A stretch of 19,382 bases of DNA from positions 1 through 19,382 of the forward strand of contig JAVVEE010000048.1 in assembly GCA_032251315.1 (NCBI GenBank), written 5' to 3'. Shown piece by piece: positions 7,038 through 14,818 of this stretch (the first letter of the stretch is position 1; each line of letters opens with the position of its first letter). Source of the DNA: LH-M37 sp032251315 (GTDB lineage: Bacteria; Pseudomonadota; Gammaproteobacteria; SZUA-229). The position numbers and the translations under genes were made by a program. Under the pieces are notes generated by a model that saw only the letters and a list, made by a program, of their open reading frames with translations, made no database searches and was not told the origin of the DNA.

Positions 7038-8078
7038 ATGAACATTTATAAAACCATAAGCATTATCTGTATGATGTTTTTTGCTCTGTCGCATCCGGCT
7101 GGTGCGGCGGATGAAACCGAATTATCACCGGGACTGGTCAACCCCGGTTATGAAGAAAAGCCCGCCTGGTTCAAAGTCTCCTTTATGGATGTCTACGAAG
7201 ACATCGCCGTCGCCGCCGACAACAACAAACGCCTGATGCTGTATTTTTATCAGGATGGCTGCCCCTACTGTAAAAAGCTGCTGGAAGATAATTTCGGACA
7301 GCGTGATATCGCTGATAAAACGCAGAAATATTTTGATGTGGTAGCGATCAATATCTGGGGCAACAATGAAGTAATCGTCGGTGATGATGACTTCACCGAA
7401 GCGGAATTTTCCGCCGCACTCAAAGTGCAATACACACCGACGCTGATTTTCTTCAATGAGGACAGGCAGGTGGTGTATCGTGCCAATGGCTATTATCCAC
7501 CGGAAAAATTTCATACCGTGCTCGACTACGTCGGTCAGCAGATGGAAAAACAGATCAGTTATCAGGATTATCTCGCCAAAGTTAATCCCCAGCCTGCCAG
7601 CGGCAAGTTATATACCGATGTGATCAACATCAAAGATCCCAAAAACCTACAGCAGGCCTTGTACGCCGACAAACCTCTGCTGGTGATGTTTGAGCAGAAG
7701 CAGTGCGCCGCCTGTGACGAACTGCACAGCGACATGCTGAGCAGGCCGGAAGGCAAAGAACAGCTGGCACGTTTCAATGTGGCTCTGTTTGACATCTGGA
7801 GTGATGAAAAAATCACCACCCCCGATGGCAGGCAGATGAAAGTTCGCGACTGGGTTAAAGCGCTGGATGTGAATTATGCCCCCAGCATGGTTTTTTTCAA
7901 CGAAGCAGGTGAAGAGGTTTTCCGTTCAGACGCCTATCTTAAAGCTTTTCACACCATTTCGGTGATGGATTATGTCGCCTCGGGGGCTTATAAAGAGCAG
8001 CCTAACTTCCAGCGCTATATCGACAGCCGCGCTGATGCCATGCGCGAGCAGGGTATTGAAGTTGATTTGATGAAGTGA
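7038..8078 (+). CDS. Exported protein with two thioredoxin-like domains
   Basis: A 346-aa protein with a signal peptide (hydrophobic SIICMMFFALSHPAGA, likely cleaved before ADETE), so probably periplasmic. It holds two thioredoxin-fold repeats. The first has LMLYFYQDGCPYCKKL with CPYC at residues 75-78 and YTPTLIFFNED; the second has LLVMFEQKQCAACDEL with CAAC at 223-226 and YAPSMVFFNEAG. Both have the CxxC pair and the following loop with Pro. Such proteins reduce or isomerise disulfides or heme-site cysteines; SoxW-like thioredoxins of sulfur oxidisers are related, but I cannot name a partner. The start is ATG 7038 behind AGGAG (7028-7032); a GTG at 7032 would add two residues. It is followed by a REPIN-like repeat and convergent yciK. 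Confidence 0.85.
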   Translation: MNIYKTISIICMMFFALSHPAGAADETELSPGLVNPGYEEKPAWFKVSFMDVYEDIAVAADNNKRLMLYFYQDGCPYCKKLLEDNFGQRDIADKTQKYFDVVAINIWGNNEVIVGDDDFTEAEFSAALKVQYTPTLIFFNEDRQVVYRANGYYPPEKFHTVLDYVGQQMEKQISYQDYLAKVNPQPASGKLYTDVINIKDPKNLQQALYADKPLLVMFEQKQCAACDELHSDMLSRPEGKEQLARFNVALFDIWSDEKITTPDGRQMKVRDWVKALDVNYAPSMVFFNEAGEEVFRSDAYLKAFHTISVMDYVASGAYKEQPNFQRYIDSRADAMREQGIEVDLMK

Positions 8079-8094
8079 TCCGGCTTCTGTTTTT

Positions 8095-8156
8095 GTAGGT
8101 GCGAATTCATTCGCACACGTTCTGCTGGCATCTTGTGCGAATGAATTCGCACCTAC
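8095..8156. repeat. REPIN-like inverted repeat, copy 2
   Basis: Perfect 23-bp inverted arms (8095-8117 and 8134-8156) enclose 16 bases. The arms match those of copy 1 at 2376-2440. It fills the gap between the stop codons of two convergent genes, 17 bp after one and 16 bp from the other, so its long hairpin may also limit read-through in both directions. Confidence 0.88.
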
Positions 8157-8171
8157 AATGCAAAGCGGCTT

Positions 8172-8921
8172 TTATTTAAAATCATCCAGGGTGAATGTCT
8201 TGCCCGTCACACCCTCGCATTCACCGCTAATTAGATACACAAACGGCGCGCTGACATCTTCAGGCTTGTTCATGGCACTCGCATCTTCTGCCGGGTAGGC
8301 GCGGGTTCTGAAACTGGTGCACACCGGGCCGGGGTCGAAGGCGTTCACCATAATGTGCTGCGATTCAAGTTCATCGGCGAGGATGCTCATGAGCGTTTTT
8401 AGACCTGATTTGGCGACGCCGTAAGCGCCCCAGTAAGCGCTGGTTTTGGCGTCAGCGGTAAACACAATCGCCCCGGTGGATGCATTTTCACGGGTCGATT
8501 TCTTGATCAGCGGGATACAGGCTCTAGTGAGCAGAAAAGGCGCATTCAAATTCACCTGCATCACCCGATACCAGAGCTCGGTGTCGAACATTTCTATGGG
8601 GGTGGAGGCGCCCAGCCAGCCCGCATTGTTCAGCAGCGCATCCAGTCGGCCGAATTCTTTTTCTATGTTGTTGTGCAGATCGTCATAGTCATGCGCAGTA
8701 GCGCCGGCCAGATCCATGGGATAAATAGCGGGTTCAGCGCCGCCTGCGGTGACGATTTCATCGTAAACGTGCTCCAGTTTGTGAATGGTCTTGCCGAGCA
8801 GAATCACCGTGGCACCGCGTCGGGCGCAGTCCAGCGACACCGCTTTGCCAATGCCGTCACCGGCACCGGTGATCAGGATAATTTTGTTGTCGAGTTTGAT
8901 TTGATCAATATCGTTGTTCAT
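8172..8921 (-). CDS. yciK: YciK-type short-chain dehydrogenase/reductase
   Basis: A 249-aa classical SDR closest by motif to E. coli YciK, whose substrate is not known. Seen: the nucleotide-binding TGAGDGIG at residues 18-25, NNAG at 98-101, MQVNLNAPFLLT, and the active-site YGVAK with Tyr167 and Lys171. PGPVCTSFRTRAYPAED corresponds to the YciK segment NPGGTRTAMRASAFPTED. The usual catalytic serine, about 12-13 residues before the Tyr, is missing: the segment reads FTADAKTSAYWGAY, three residues shorter than in E. coli. The start at 8921 matches the YciK N-terminus; an ATG at 8969 would add 16 residues. It is divergent from mnmC (112-bp gap) and convergent with the thioredoxin-like gene. Confidence 0.85.
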   Translation of the reverse strand: MNNDIDQIKLDNKIILITGAGDGIGKAVSLDCARRGATVILLGKTIHKLEHVYDEIVTAGGAEPAIYPMDLAGATAHDYDDLHNNIEKEFGRLDALLNNAGWLGASTPIEMFDTELWYRVMQVNLNAPFLLTRACIPLIKKSTRENASTGAIVFTADAKTSAYWGAYGVAKSGLKTLMSILADELESQHIMVNAFDPGPVCTSFRTRAYPAEDASAMNKPEDVSAPFVYLISGECEGVTGKTFTLDDFK

Positions 8922-9033
8922 GAAATTTTCCCGGCCTGAATTTGAAGCAAGTGTATGATGCATGCACATTTTACAATGATTTTTGCCTCAGTTCTGTTTT
9001 TGTTGAGCTGGATCAGCGAGTAGAGAAGAAACA

Positions 9034-11007
9034 ATGAAATATGCAGATATACAGTGGCGTGACGGCCAGCCCTACAGCCCCGGTTACGGGGATATCTATT
9101 ATTCCAGCGCAGGCGGGCGCGAGGAATCTGAATACGTCTTTCTCCAGCAAAATGAGCTGACTTCAAGATGGCGCAAGCTCGGCGCTGACGAGCATTTTGT
9201 TATCGCCGAGACCGGATTCGGCACTGGCCTTAATTTTGTGCTGAGCATGCAGGCCTGGGCCGAGAAAATAGATACCGGGCAGCTCGGCCCGGAAGCGTGC
9301 CTGCATTACTTCGGCATCGAAAAACATCCGGTATCGCCTGCTGATATTGAGCGTGTCGCCGGCAACTGGCCGGAACTGTCAGCGTCTTTTGCTGAGCTGC
9401 TCGCGGTCTATCCGCTGCCGGTCGAAGGCGAACATTGTCGCGCACTGCTCGGAGGCCGGATACAGTTGCACCTGATTTTTGCCGATGTCATCGATTCGCT
9501 CGAGCCTCGGGCATTGCAGGTCGACGCCTGGTATCTCGATGGTTTCGGGCCGGATAAAAATGCTGATCTCTGGAGCGATCAGGTTTTCCAGCTGATCGAA
9601 AAAAACAGCGGGCAGGGCGCAACACTCAGCACCTACACCGCCGCCGGTTTTGTGCGTCGCGGCTTGCAGGCGGTAGGCTTTAGCGTCATCAAGGTCAAGG
9701 GCCACGGCAAAAAAAGAGAGATGATTACCGCCGTCCTCAAGCATAAAAAAATCACGCGAAGCCCGACACCGTGGTACGAGCTGGAGCAGAGCCGCTACCA
9801 GAACCGGCGGGCGGTGATCATCGGTGCCGGTCTTGCCGGATTGAGCTGCGCCTGGTCGCTGGTGCAGCGTGGCTGGCAGGTGACGGTGATCGAAAAACAC
9901 TATGACGTTGCACAAGAGGCCTCGGGCAATCCCGCCGGTCTGTTGATGCCGAGGCTGTCGATCGATAACACAACCGATGCCCGTTTTTATGCCAGCGCAA
10001 TGCTCTACGCGGCGCACTGCCTTGATGAATTGCAGAAACACTCGGATGAAAAGTTCTGGTTTCACGACGGCGTCTATTCCATTTTCAAGGCAGGCAAGGC
10101 TGAAAAGCTAATCGAAAAACAGGGTTATGCAGAAGCCTTTATGGAAATTCTGCATCAGCACGAACTGAAAAATTCCATTGCAGATCCAAACGCCACGCTG
10201 AGTTTTTTTCCGGCGGCAGGCTGGGCCTCGCCCAAAGGCATCTGTGAATGTCTGCTGCGCGTCTGCGGTGAATCATTGCAGCTCATCCAGCAGAATGTAG
10301 TTGATGTTCAGCAACAGCCACATCAACATCAGGGGCAGTGGCAGGCGCTGGATGAAAAAGGGCGGAATATCGCCAGTGCCGAAGTCATGATTATTGCCAA
10401 TGGTGTGGGCGCGAATCAGTTCGAATCGGTCGCCTGGCTGCCGCTGTCATCGGTGCGCGGACAGATAACGGCGATACCGGCAAATGAATCGAGTTTAGCG
10501 TTGAATAAAGCATTGAGTTTTGATGCTTACGTCACGCCTGAATATAAAGGCGTACATTATGCCGGCGCAACCTACCGGGTCGGTGACGTCAACACCGAGT
10601 TGACGCAGGCAGAGCAGGACGAAACTTTGTCTCATCTTGAACAGTGTCTGCCCGGTGTATTTGCAACAACCGGGCAGCTAACAGGGCGGGTCGGTTTTCG
10701 ACCCGTCAGTGACGACATGACACCGATCGTCGGCGCCGTGCCCGATAAAAACGCCTTCGCTAAAGATTATAAAGAACTGCACCACGGCCGATCCCATGCC
10801 CACTATCCACCTGCTAAATATCTCTCCGGTTTATATGTCAGCGCCGCCCACGGTTCACGGGGTATATGCAGCAGCTTTCTCAGCGCTGAAATATTGGCAG
10901 CGATGATCGTCAACGAGCCTCTGCCGGTTAACAGACAGATCGTTGAGCATCTGAGTCCGGCACGGTTTTTGATGCGCAAGCTTAAGCGTGGTCAGGCGCT
11001 GGATTGA
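9034..11007 (+). CDS. mnmC: Bifunctional tRNA mnm5s2U biosynthesis protein MnmC
   Basis: MnmC completes 5-methylaminomethyl-2-thiouridine at the wobble base of several tRNAs. The C-terminal FAD oxidase removes carboxymethyl from cmnm5s2U and the N-terminal domain then methylates nm5s2U with SAM. Seen: the N-terminal methyltransferase (about 1-245) with ETGFGTGLNFVL at 59-70 and DAWYLDGFGPDKN; the C-terminal domain with VIIGAGLAGLSCAW (FAD-binding GAGLAG at 264-269), SGNPAGLLMPRLS, GVRPVSDD-like GFRPVSDDMTPIVG and the final AAHGSRGICSS. At 657 aa it is full length (E. coli about 668). The ATG at 9034 follows a purine-rich AGAAGAAA. As a SAM user it produces SAH, cleared by the enzyme of the next gene. 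Confidence 0.96.
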   Translation: MKYADIQWRDGQPYSPGYGDIYYSSAGGREESEYVFLQQNELTSRWRKLGADEHFVIAETGFGTGLNFVLSMQAWAEKIDTGQLGPEACLHYFGIEKHPVSPADIERVAGNWPELSASFAELLAVYPLPVEGEHCRALLGGRIQLHLIFADVIDSLEPRALQVDAWYLDGFGPDKNADLWSDQVFQLIEKNSGQGATLSTYTAAGFVRRGLQAVGFSVIKVKGHGKKREMITAVLKHKKITRSPTPWYELEQSRYQNRRAVIIGAGLAGLSCAWSLVQRGWQVTVIEKHYDVAQEASGNPAGLLMPRLSIDNTTDARFYASAMLYAAHCLDELQKHSDEKFWFHDGVYSIFKAGKAEKLIEKQGYAEAFMEILHQHELKNSIADPNATLSFFPAAGWASPKGICECLLRVCGESLQLIQQNVVDVQQQPHQHQGQWQALDEKGRNIASAEVMIIANGVGANQFESVAWLPLSSVRGQITAIPANESSLALNKALSFDAYVTPEYKGVHYAGATYRVGDVNTELTQAEQDETLSHLEQCLPGVFATTGQLTGRVGFRPVSDDMTPIVGAVPDKNAFAKDYKELHHGRSHAHYPPAKYLSGLYVSAAHGSRGICSSFLSAEILAAMIVNEPLPVNRQIVEHLSPARFLMRKLKRGQALD

Positions 11008-11039
11008 AAAGAAAGACTTGCATAAAAAACCATAAAAAC

Positions 11040-11061
11040 AGTCCGCATTCATCTGTGGACT
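11040..11061 (+). terminator. Probable terminator after mnmC
   Basis: AGTCCGCA (11040-11047) can pair with TGTGGACT (11054-11061) through 8 bp including one G-U, with a 6-base loop. It begins 33 bp after the mnmC stop and is followed by TAATAAATTT, a weak U tract. It separates mnmC from the ahcY operon. Confidence 0.45.
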
Positions 11062-11124
11062 TAATAAATTTCACGCCCATAAGACTTCCCAAGCTTCTGT
11101 GTGGATAGATCCTGGCGGGCTGTC

Positions 11125-11133
11125 TGGTATCAT
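11125..11133 (+). promoter_or_regulatory. Extended -10 promoter of the ahcY operon
   Basis: TGGTATCAT (TG-N-TATCAT) lies 29 bp before the ahcY ATG. No clear -35 box is present, as expected for extended -10 promoters. Nearly the same sequence (TCTGGTATGATAA) precedes the pentapeptide gene at 14771. The leader would be very short, leaving no room for a riboswitch. Confidence 0.45.
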
Positions 11134-11162
11134 AAAAATAATTATCTGATTAAGGGGCGGTC

Positions 11163-12431
11163 ATGATACAGGCAGGTGGTTCTGACATTAAAGATATCAG
11201 TCTGGCGGACGAAGGGCTGAGGCGTATTGACTGGGCGTGGCAGGAAATGCCGGTGTTGCAGGAGCTGGAGGCGCGCTTTGTGGAAGCCAGACCGCTGAAA
11301 AATATTCGCATCAGCGGCTGTCTGCATATCACCACTGAAACCGCCAATCTGGCACGGGTTTTACAATCGGCGGGAGCGGATCTGGTGCTGTGCGCGAGCA
11401 ATCCGCTGAGTACACAGGATGATGTCGCCGCCGCGCTGCTCGAGCATTTTCAGATTCCGGTGTACGCCATCTGTGGTGAAACCAACGAGCAGTATTATCA
11501 GCATATCAATGCCGCGATTGATCATCAACCGGTAATCACCCTCGATGATGGTGCTGATCTGGTCAGCTGGATTCACAGCCATCGCACCGAGCTGATCGAA
11601 AACATGCTCGGCAGCACCGAAGAGACCACCACCGGCGTGATTCGCCTGCGCGCCATGGCGAAGCAAGCTGCGCTGAAATTTCCGGTGATCGCGGTCAATG
11701 ATGCGATGACCAAACATCTGTTTGATAACCGTTATGGTACCGGCCAGAGCGTGCTCGACGGCGTGATTCGAGCGACCAATATTTTGCTGGCGGGAAAAAC
11801 TTTCACCGTGGTTGGTTATGGCTGGTGCGGGCGAGGCATTGCGCTACGCGCCAAAGGACACGGTGCGCATGTGGTGGTCACCGAGGTTGAGCCTCTACGC
11901 GCGCTGGAAGCAACCATGGACGGCTACGAGGTGATGCCGCTGACGGCGGCGGCGAAAATTTCTGATTTTATTATTACCGCGACCGGCGACAAGAATGTGG
12001 TCGACAGGGCGCACATGGAATTTATGAAAGACGGTTGCATCCTTGCTAACGCCGGTCACTTTAATGTCGAGATTAATATCCCGGCACTGGAAAAACTCAG
12101 CGTCAGCAAACAGCGTCCACGAAAATCGGTGGATGAATACACGCTGGCAGATGGCCGGCGGTTGCGTCTACTGGCGGAAGGCCGGCTGGTTAATCTGGCG
12201 GCGGCGGAAGGCCATCCCTCGGCGGTGATGGATATGAGTTTCGCGAATCAGGTACTGTGTGTGCTTTACCTGAGTATGCAGGACGTTGCGCTCGAAAATG
12301 AAGTGCATCCGGTGCCCGAGGAGATCGACAAAGAGGTCGCCCGGCTCAAGCTCGCGGCGATGCAGATTAATATCGATACGCTCACCGAAGAGCAGATTAA
12401 ATACCTCTCCTCGTGGCAGGAAGGCACATAG
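11163..12431 (+). CDS. ahcY: Adenosylhomocysteinase, short archaeal/Thermotoga-like form
   Basis: Hydrolyses S-adenosylhomocysteine to adenosine and homocysteine with bound NAD, removing the inhibitor made by every SAM methyltransferase. Seen: SGCLHITTETANL (substrate His), GETNEQYY, VNDAMTKHLFDNRYGTGQS (catalytic Lys/Asp region), NAD-binding GYGWCGRG at 218-225, VTEVEPLRALEATMDGYEV, and GHFNVEI. At 422 aa it lacks the roughly 40-residue insert and the C-terminal HYRY tail usual in longer bacterial and eukaryotic enzymes. It ends in EEQIKYLSSWQEGT, the type of end known from archaeal and Thermotoga SAHH. AAGGGGCGG precedes the ATG. It is the first gene of a four-gene operon; pcm follows after 19 bp. 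Confidence 0.95.
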   Translation: MIQAGGSDIKDISLADEGLRRIDWAWQEMPVLQELEARFVEARPLKNIRISGCLHITTETANLARVLQSAGADLVLCASNPLSTQDDVAAALLEHFQIPVYAICGETNEQYYQHINAAIDHQPVITLDDGADLVSWIHSHRTELIENMLGSTEETTTGVIRLRAMAKQAALKFPVIAVNDAMTKHLFDNRYGTGQSVLDGVIRATNILLAGKTFTVVGYGWCGRGIALRAKGHGAHVVVTEVEPLRALEATMDGYEVMPLTAAAKISDFIITATGDKNVVDRAHMEFMKDGCILANAGHFNVEINIPALEKLSVSKQRPRKSVDEYTLADGRRLRLLAEGRLVNLAAAEGHPSAVMDMSFANQVLCVLYLSMQDVALENEVHPVPEEIDKEVARLKLAAMQINIDTLTEEQIKYLSSWQEGT

Positions 12432-12450
12432 CCTCTGTGGTTTATGAATA

Positions 12451-13140
12451 ATGAAAGCCCTCAACAAAAATATCAAACGCCTGCTCGATGGCATAGAAAG
12501 TGAAGTTCGTTGCACGCAAAATTATATCGGCAAAAACAGGCTGGATGGCCGAGTGATGCAGGCGATGGCGACGGTGCCGAGAGAAAAGTTTGTACCTAAG
12601 TATCTGCGTATTAGTGCTTATGACGATGGCCCCTTACCGATAGGCCATGGCCAGACAATTTCACAGCCCTATATGGTCGCGCTGATGACGGATTTACTTG
12701 ACCTGAAACCCGAATTTCGTGTTCTGGAGATCGGCACCGGCTCGGGTTATCAAACAGCAATACTGGCGCAGCTGTGTGCAAAAGTGTTCAGCGTGGAGCG
12801 CATTGCCGAACTCAACAAACTGGCCGTCGAGCGTTTTTCCAAACTGGGTTATAACAATATTGAAACCCATATCGGCGATGGTTATAAAGGCTGGCCGGAA
12901 CACGCGCCTTACGATGGCATTATTGTGACGGCGGCAGCCACACATATCCCGCAACCCTTGATTGATCAGCTCAAACCGGGCGGCAATCTGGTCATCCCTG
13001 TGGGGGTCTCTCCCCTCAGCCAGTCACTCGCCCTGGTAAAAAAAGATTTGCAGGGGGAAATCGAGATTAAAAATATTCTTGATGTTACTTTTGTGCCACT
13101 GATACGTGGTGAAGAAGATGAGAGTTATTCGCTGCACTAG
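12451..13140 (+). CDS. pcm: Protein-L-isoaspartate O-methyltransferase family protein
   Basis: Transfers a methyl group from SAM to L-isoaspartyl residues of damaged proteins, starting their repair; cytoplasmic. Seen: MATVPREKFVPKYLR, the family signature PIGHGQTISQPYMVALM from residue 63, SAM-binding EIGTGSGYQTAIL at 93-105, VERIAEL, and the late PYDGIIVTAAATHIP and LKPGGNLVIPVG. At 229 aa it is some 20 residues longer at the N-terminus than E. coli Pcm. It lies between genes for SAH removal and SAM synthesis, so its product and co-substrate are handled by its neighbours. The ATG at 12451 has no clear Shine-Dalgarno sequence; coupling to ahcY is plausible. Confidence 0.93.
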   Translation: MKALNKNIKRLLDGIESEVRCTQNYIGKNRLDGRVMQAMATVPREKFVPKYLRISAYDDGPLPIGHGQTISQPYMVALMTDLLDLKPEFRVLEIGTGSGYQTAILAQLCAKVFSVERIAELNKLAVERFSKLGYNNIETHIGDGYKGWPEHAPYDGIIVTAAATHIPQPLIDQLKPGGNLVIPVGVSPLSQSLALVKKDLQGEIEIKNILDVTFVPLIRGEEDESYSLH

Positions 13141-13172
13141 GCATGGCGAATTGCCGGAAGCGTAGCACCTGC

Positions 13173-13523
13173 ATGAATAGTCGGCGCATAACGAATGCAG
13201 TGGTAGCGGTGATAGGTTTTATGCTTTCGCCGCTGTCATGGTGGAACGATCTGGTGATTAATGTGCCGCTGGCCTATCTGTTTTCGTGGCCGTTTGCAGC
13301 CATTGATGAACGGTTGTTTGTGCCCGGGTTTATTCTGGGTTACTGGCTGACAAATTTACTGGGGTTTATCATGCTTCATCTGGGCAGCGTCGGGTTTCTG
13401 ATGAAACATCGAGACAGATATGACTTTAAATCCAGTTTTCTGGTGTCATTAATCTATACCGCTGTCATTCTTGCCATAGTGATGCTGGGCTGGATTGAAC
13501 CGCCCACCCGCTATTTAAATTAA
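13173..13523 (+). CDS. Unknown small integral membrane protein
   Basis: Not recognised. A 116-aa protein with about four hydrophobic segments (roughly residues 7-22, 27-45, 51-72 and 91-110) and charged ends (MNSRR at the start, KHRDRYDFKSS before the last segment). Striking features are a Trp-rich loop SPLSWWNDL and the segment PGFILGYWLTNLLGF. I prefer ATG 13173; an earlier ATG at 13143, 2 bases after the pcm stop, would add MANCRKRSTC, which does not look like a membrane-protein start, and neither start has a good ribosome-binding site. The mat gene begins 16 bp downstream, so it belongs to the SAM-cycle operon. Function unknown; transport of an operon metabolite is only a guess. Confidence 0.75.
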   Translation: MNSRRITNAVVAVIGFMLSPLSWWNDLVINVPLAYLFSWPFAAIDERLFVPGFILGYWLTNLLGFIMLHLGSVGFLMKHRDRYDFKSSFLVSLIYTAVILAIVMLGWIEPPTRYLN

Positions 13524-13539
13524 TCCCTGTGAGATGTTC

Positions 13540-14742
13540 ATGATGTCGAAAATAAACCTGTCTTTAACTCCTTTACCCTATAGTGAGGCGCCGCTCGAAA
13601 TTGTCGAGCGTAAAGGCCTGGGCCATCCGGATACGATCTGTGATGCCCTGGCAGAAGCATTGAGCCGTACACTGTGTCACTTCTATTTGAAAAATTTCGG
13701 GCTAATCCTGCATCACAATGTTGATAAGGTGCTGCTACGCGGTGGTTCATCAAAAGCGGTTTTTAATGGCGGCGAGATGCTGGCGCCGATTGAAATCTAT
13801 ATGGCAGGACGCGCTACTACAGAATACAAAGGCGTTAAAGTGCCGCTGGACGAACTGGTCGAAAGCAGCTGCCGCGACTGGCTGGATACACACATCGGCG
13901 CACTGGATACGGTGCAGCAGGTGAAAATTTACAACCTGATCAGGCCGGGTTCGAGTGATCTGGTCGAGCTGTATTTACGCCAGCAAAAGACCGGCATTGC
14001 ACTGGCGAACGACACCTCATGCGGGGTGGGTTATGCACCTCTGAGCGAGCTGGAGCAGGTTGTTCTGGGCGTTGAGCAGGCGCTGAATTCAGAGGCGATA
14101 AAAGCGCAGCACCCGGAAATTGGTGCTGACATCAAGGTCATGGGCATCAGGCGCAATGATCGTCTGGACTTAACCGTTGCCTGCGCTTATATCGATCGAT
14201 ACATTCAGGACATCGTTGATTATCAGGTGAAAAAATCACAGTTGAGCCGGCTGGTTGAAAACATTGCTGCCAGACATACCGATAAAGATGTGGCGGTGGT
14301 GATTAACAGTGCCGATGATATTGAAAAACACAGTATCTATATAACCGTGACCGGCACCTCGGCGGAAGCGGGTGACGACGGTGAAGTCGGGCGCGGCAAT
14401 CGGGTGAATGGTCTGATCACCCCCTATCGCCCCATGAATATGGAAGCCGCTGCGGGCAAGAACCCGGTGACTCACGTCGGCAAGCTGTACAATATTCTGG
14501 CCTCAACCATCGCCGGCGAAGTCGTCGCCCAGGTCGCCGCTGTAGAAGAATGTTACTGCTATCTGGTCAGCCGCATCGGTAGCCCGGTCAGCGAACCCAA
14601 AGTGGTCGACCTGAAATTGCACCTGCATGCAGGGGCGACCCTGAACAGCATACAGGTACAGGTTGAAGCCATTGTCAGCGATAAGCTGGCAGACATACAG
14701 ACTATCCAGCAGGAGGTGGTTGCGGGGCTGCTGGTGTATTAG
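13540..14742 (+). CDS. mat: S-adenosylmethionine synthetase, archaeal type
   Basis: Makes SAM from methionine and ATP. The sequence is of the archaeal AdoMet synthetase family and not bacterial MetK: ERKGLGHPDTICDALAEAL (GLGHPD at residues 26-31), HHNVDKVLLRGG, and the signature GDDGEVGRGNRVNGLITPYR starting at 278 and running on to RPMNMEAAAGKNPVTHVGK. MetK motifs such as GHPDK are not used in the same way. At 400 aa the length matches archaeal enzymes. Three in-frame ATGs occur at 13534, 13540 and 13543; GAG at 13531-13533 suits 13540 best. It is the last gene of the ahcY-pcm operon. Archaeal-type enzymes occur sporadically in bacteria, so horizontal transfer at some point is likely. Whether a normal metK also exists cannot be seen here. 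Confidence 0.95.
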   Translation: MMSKINLSLTPLPYSEAPLEIVERKGLGHPDTICDALAEALSRTLCHFYLKNFGLILHHNVDKVLLRGGSSKAVFNGGEMLAPIEIYMAGRATTEYKGVKVPLDELVESSCRDWLDTHIGALDTVQQVKIYNLIRPGSSDLVELYLRQQKTGIALANDTSCGVGYAPLSELEQVVLGVEQALNSEAIKAQHPEIGADIKVMGIRRNDRLDLTVACAYIDRYIQDIVDYQVKKSQLSRLVENIAARHTDKDVAVVINSADDIEKHSIYITVTGTSAEAGDDGEVGRGNRVNGLITPYRPMNMEAAAGKNPVTHVGKLYNILASTIAGEVVAQVAAVEECYCYLVSRIGSPVSEPKVVDLKLHLHAGATLNSIQVQVEAIVSDKLADIQTIQQEVVAGLLVY

Positions 14743-14770
14743 TGCATCGGCAACCTCCGAGCCGACTCTC

Positions 14771-14779
14771 TGGTATGAT
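14771..14779 (+). promoter_or_regulatory. Extended -10 promoter of the pentapeptide gene
   Basis: TGGTATGAT (TG-N-TATGAT) lies 39 bp before the ATG at 14819, with no clear -35 box. The context TCTGGTATnATAA is shared with the promoter upstream of ahcY. Confidence 0.4.
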
Positions 14780-14818
14780 AAGGATGTTTTACTGCAATAA
14801 CAAAAAATTAGGATGACG

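Noticed and set aside
9379..10065. 228-aa minus-strand ORF inside mnmC
   Set aside because: Antisense shadow of a clearly identified gene; long only because of the GC-rich codon pattern.
11062..11162. SAH or SAM riboswitch upstream of ahcY
   Set aside because: The predicted start of transcription leaves a leader of roughly 20-25 bases, and I see no conserved SAH- or SAM-aptamer core upstream.
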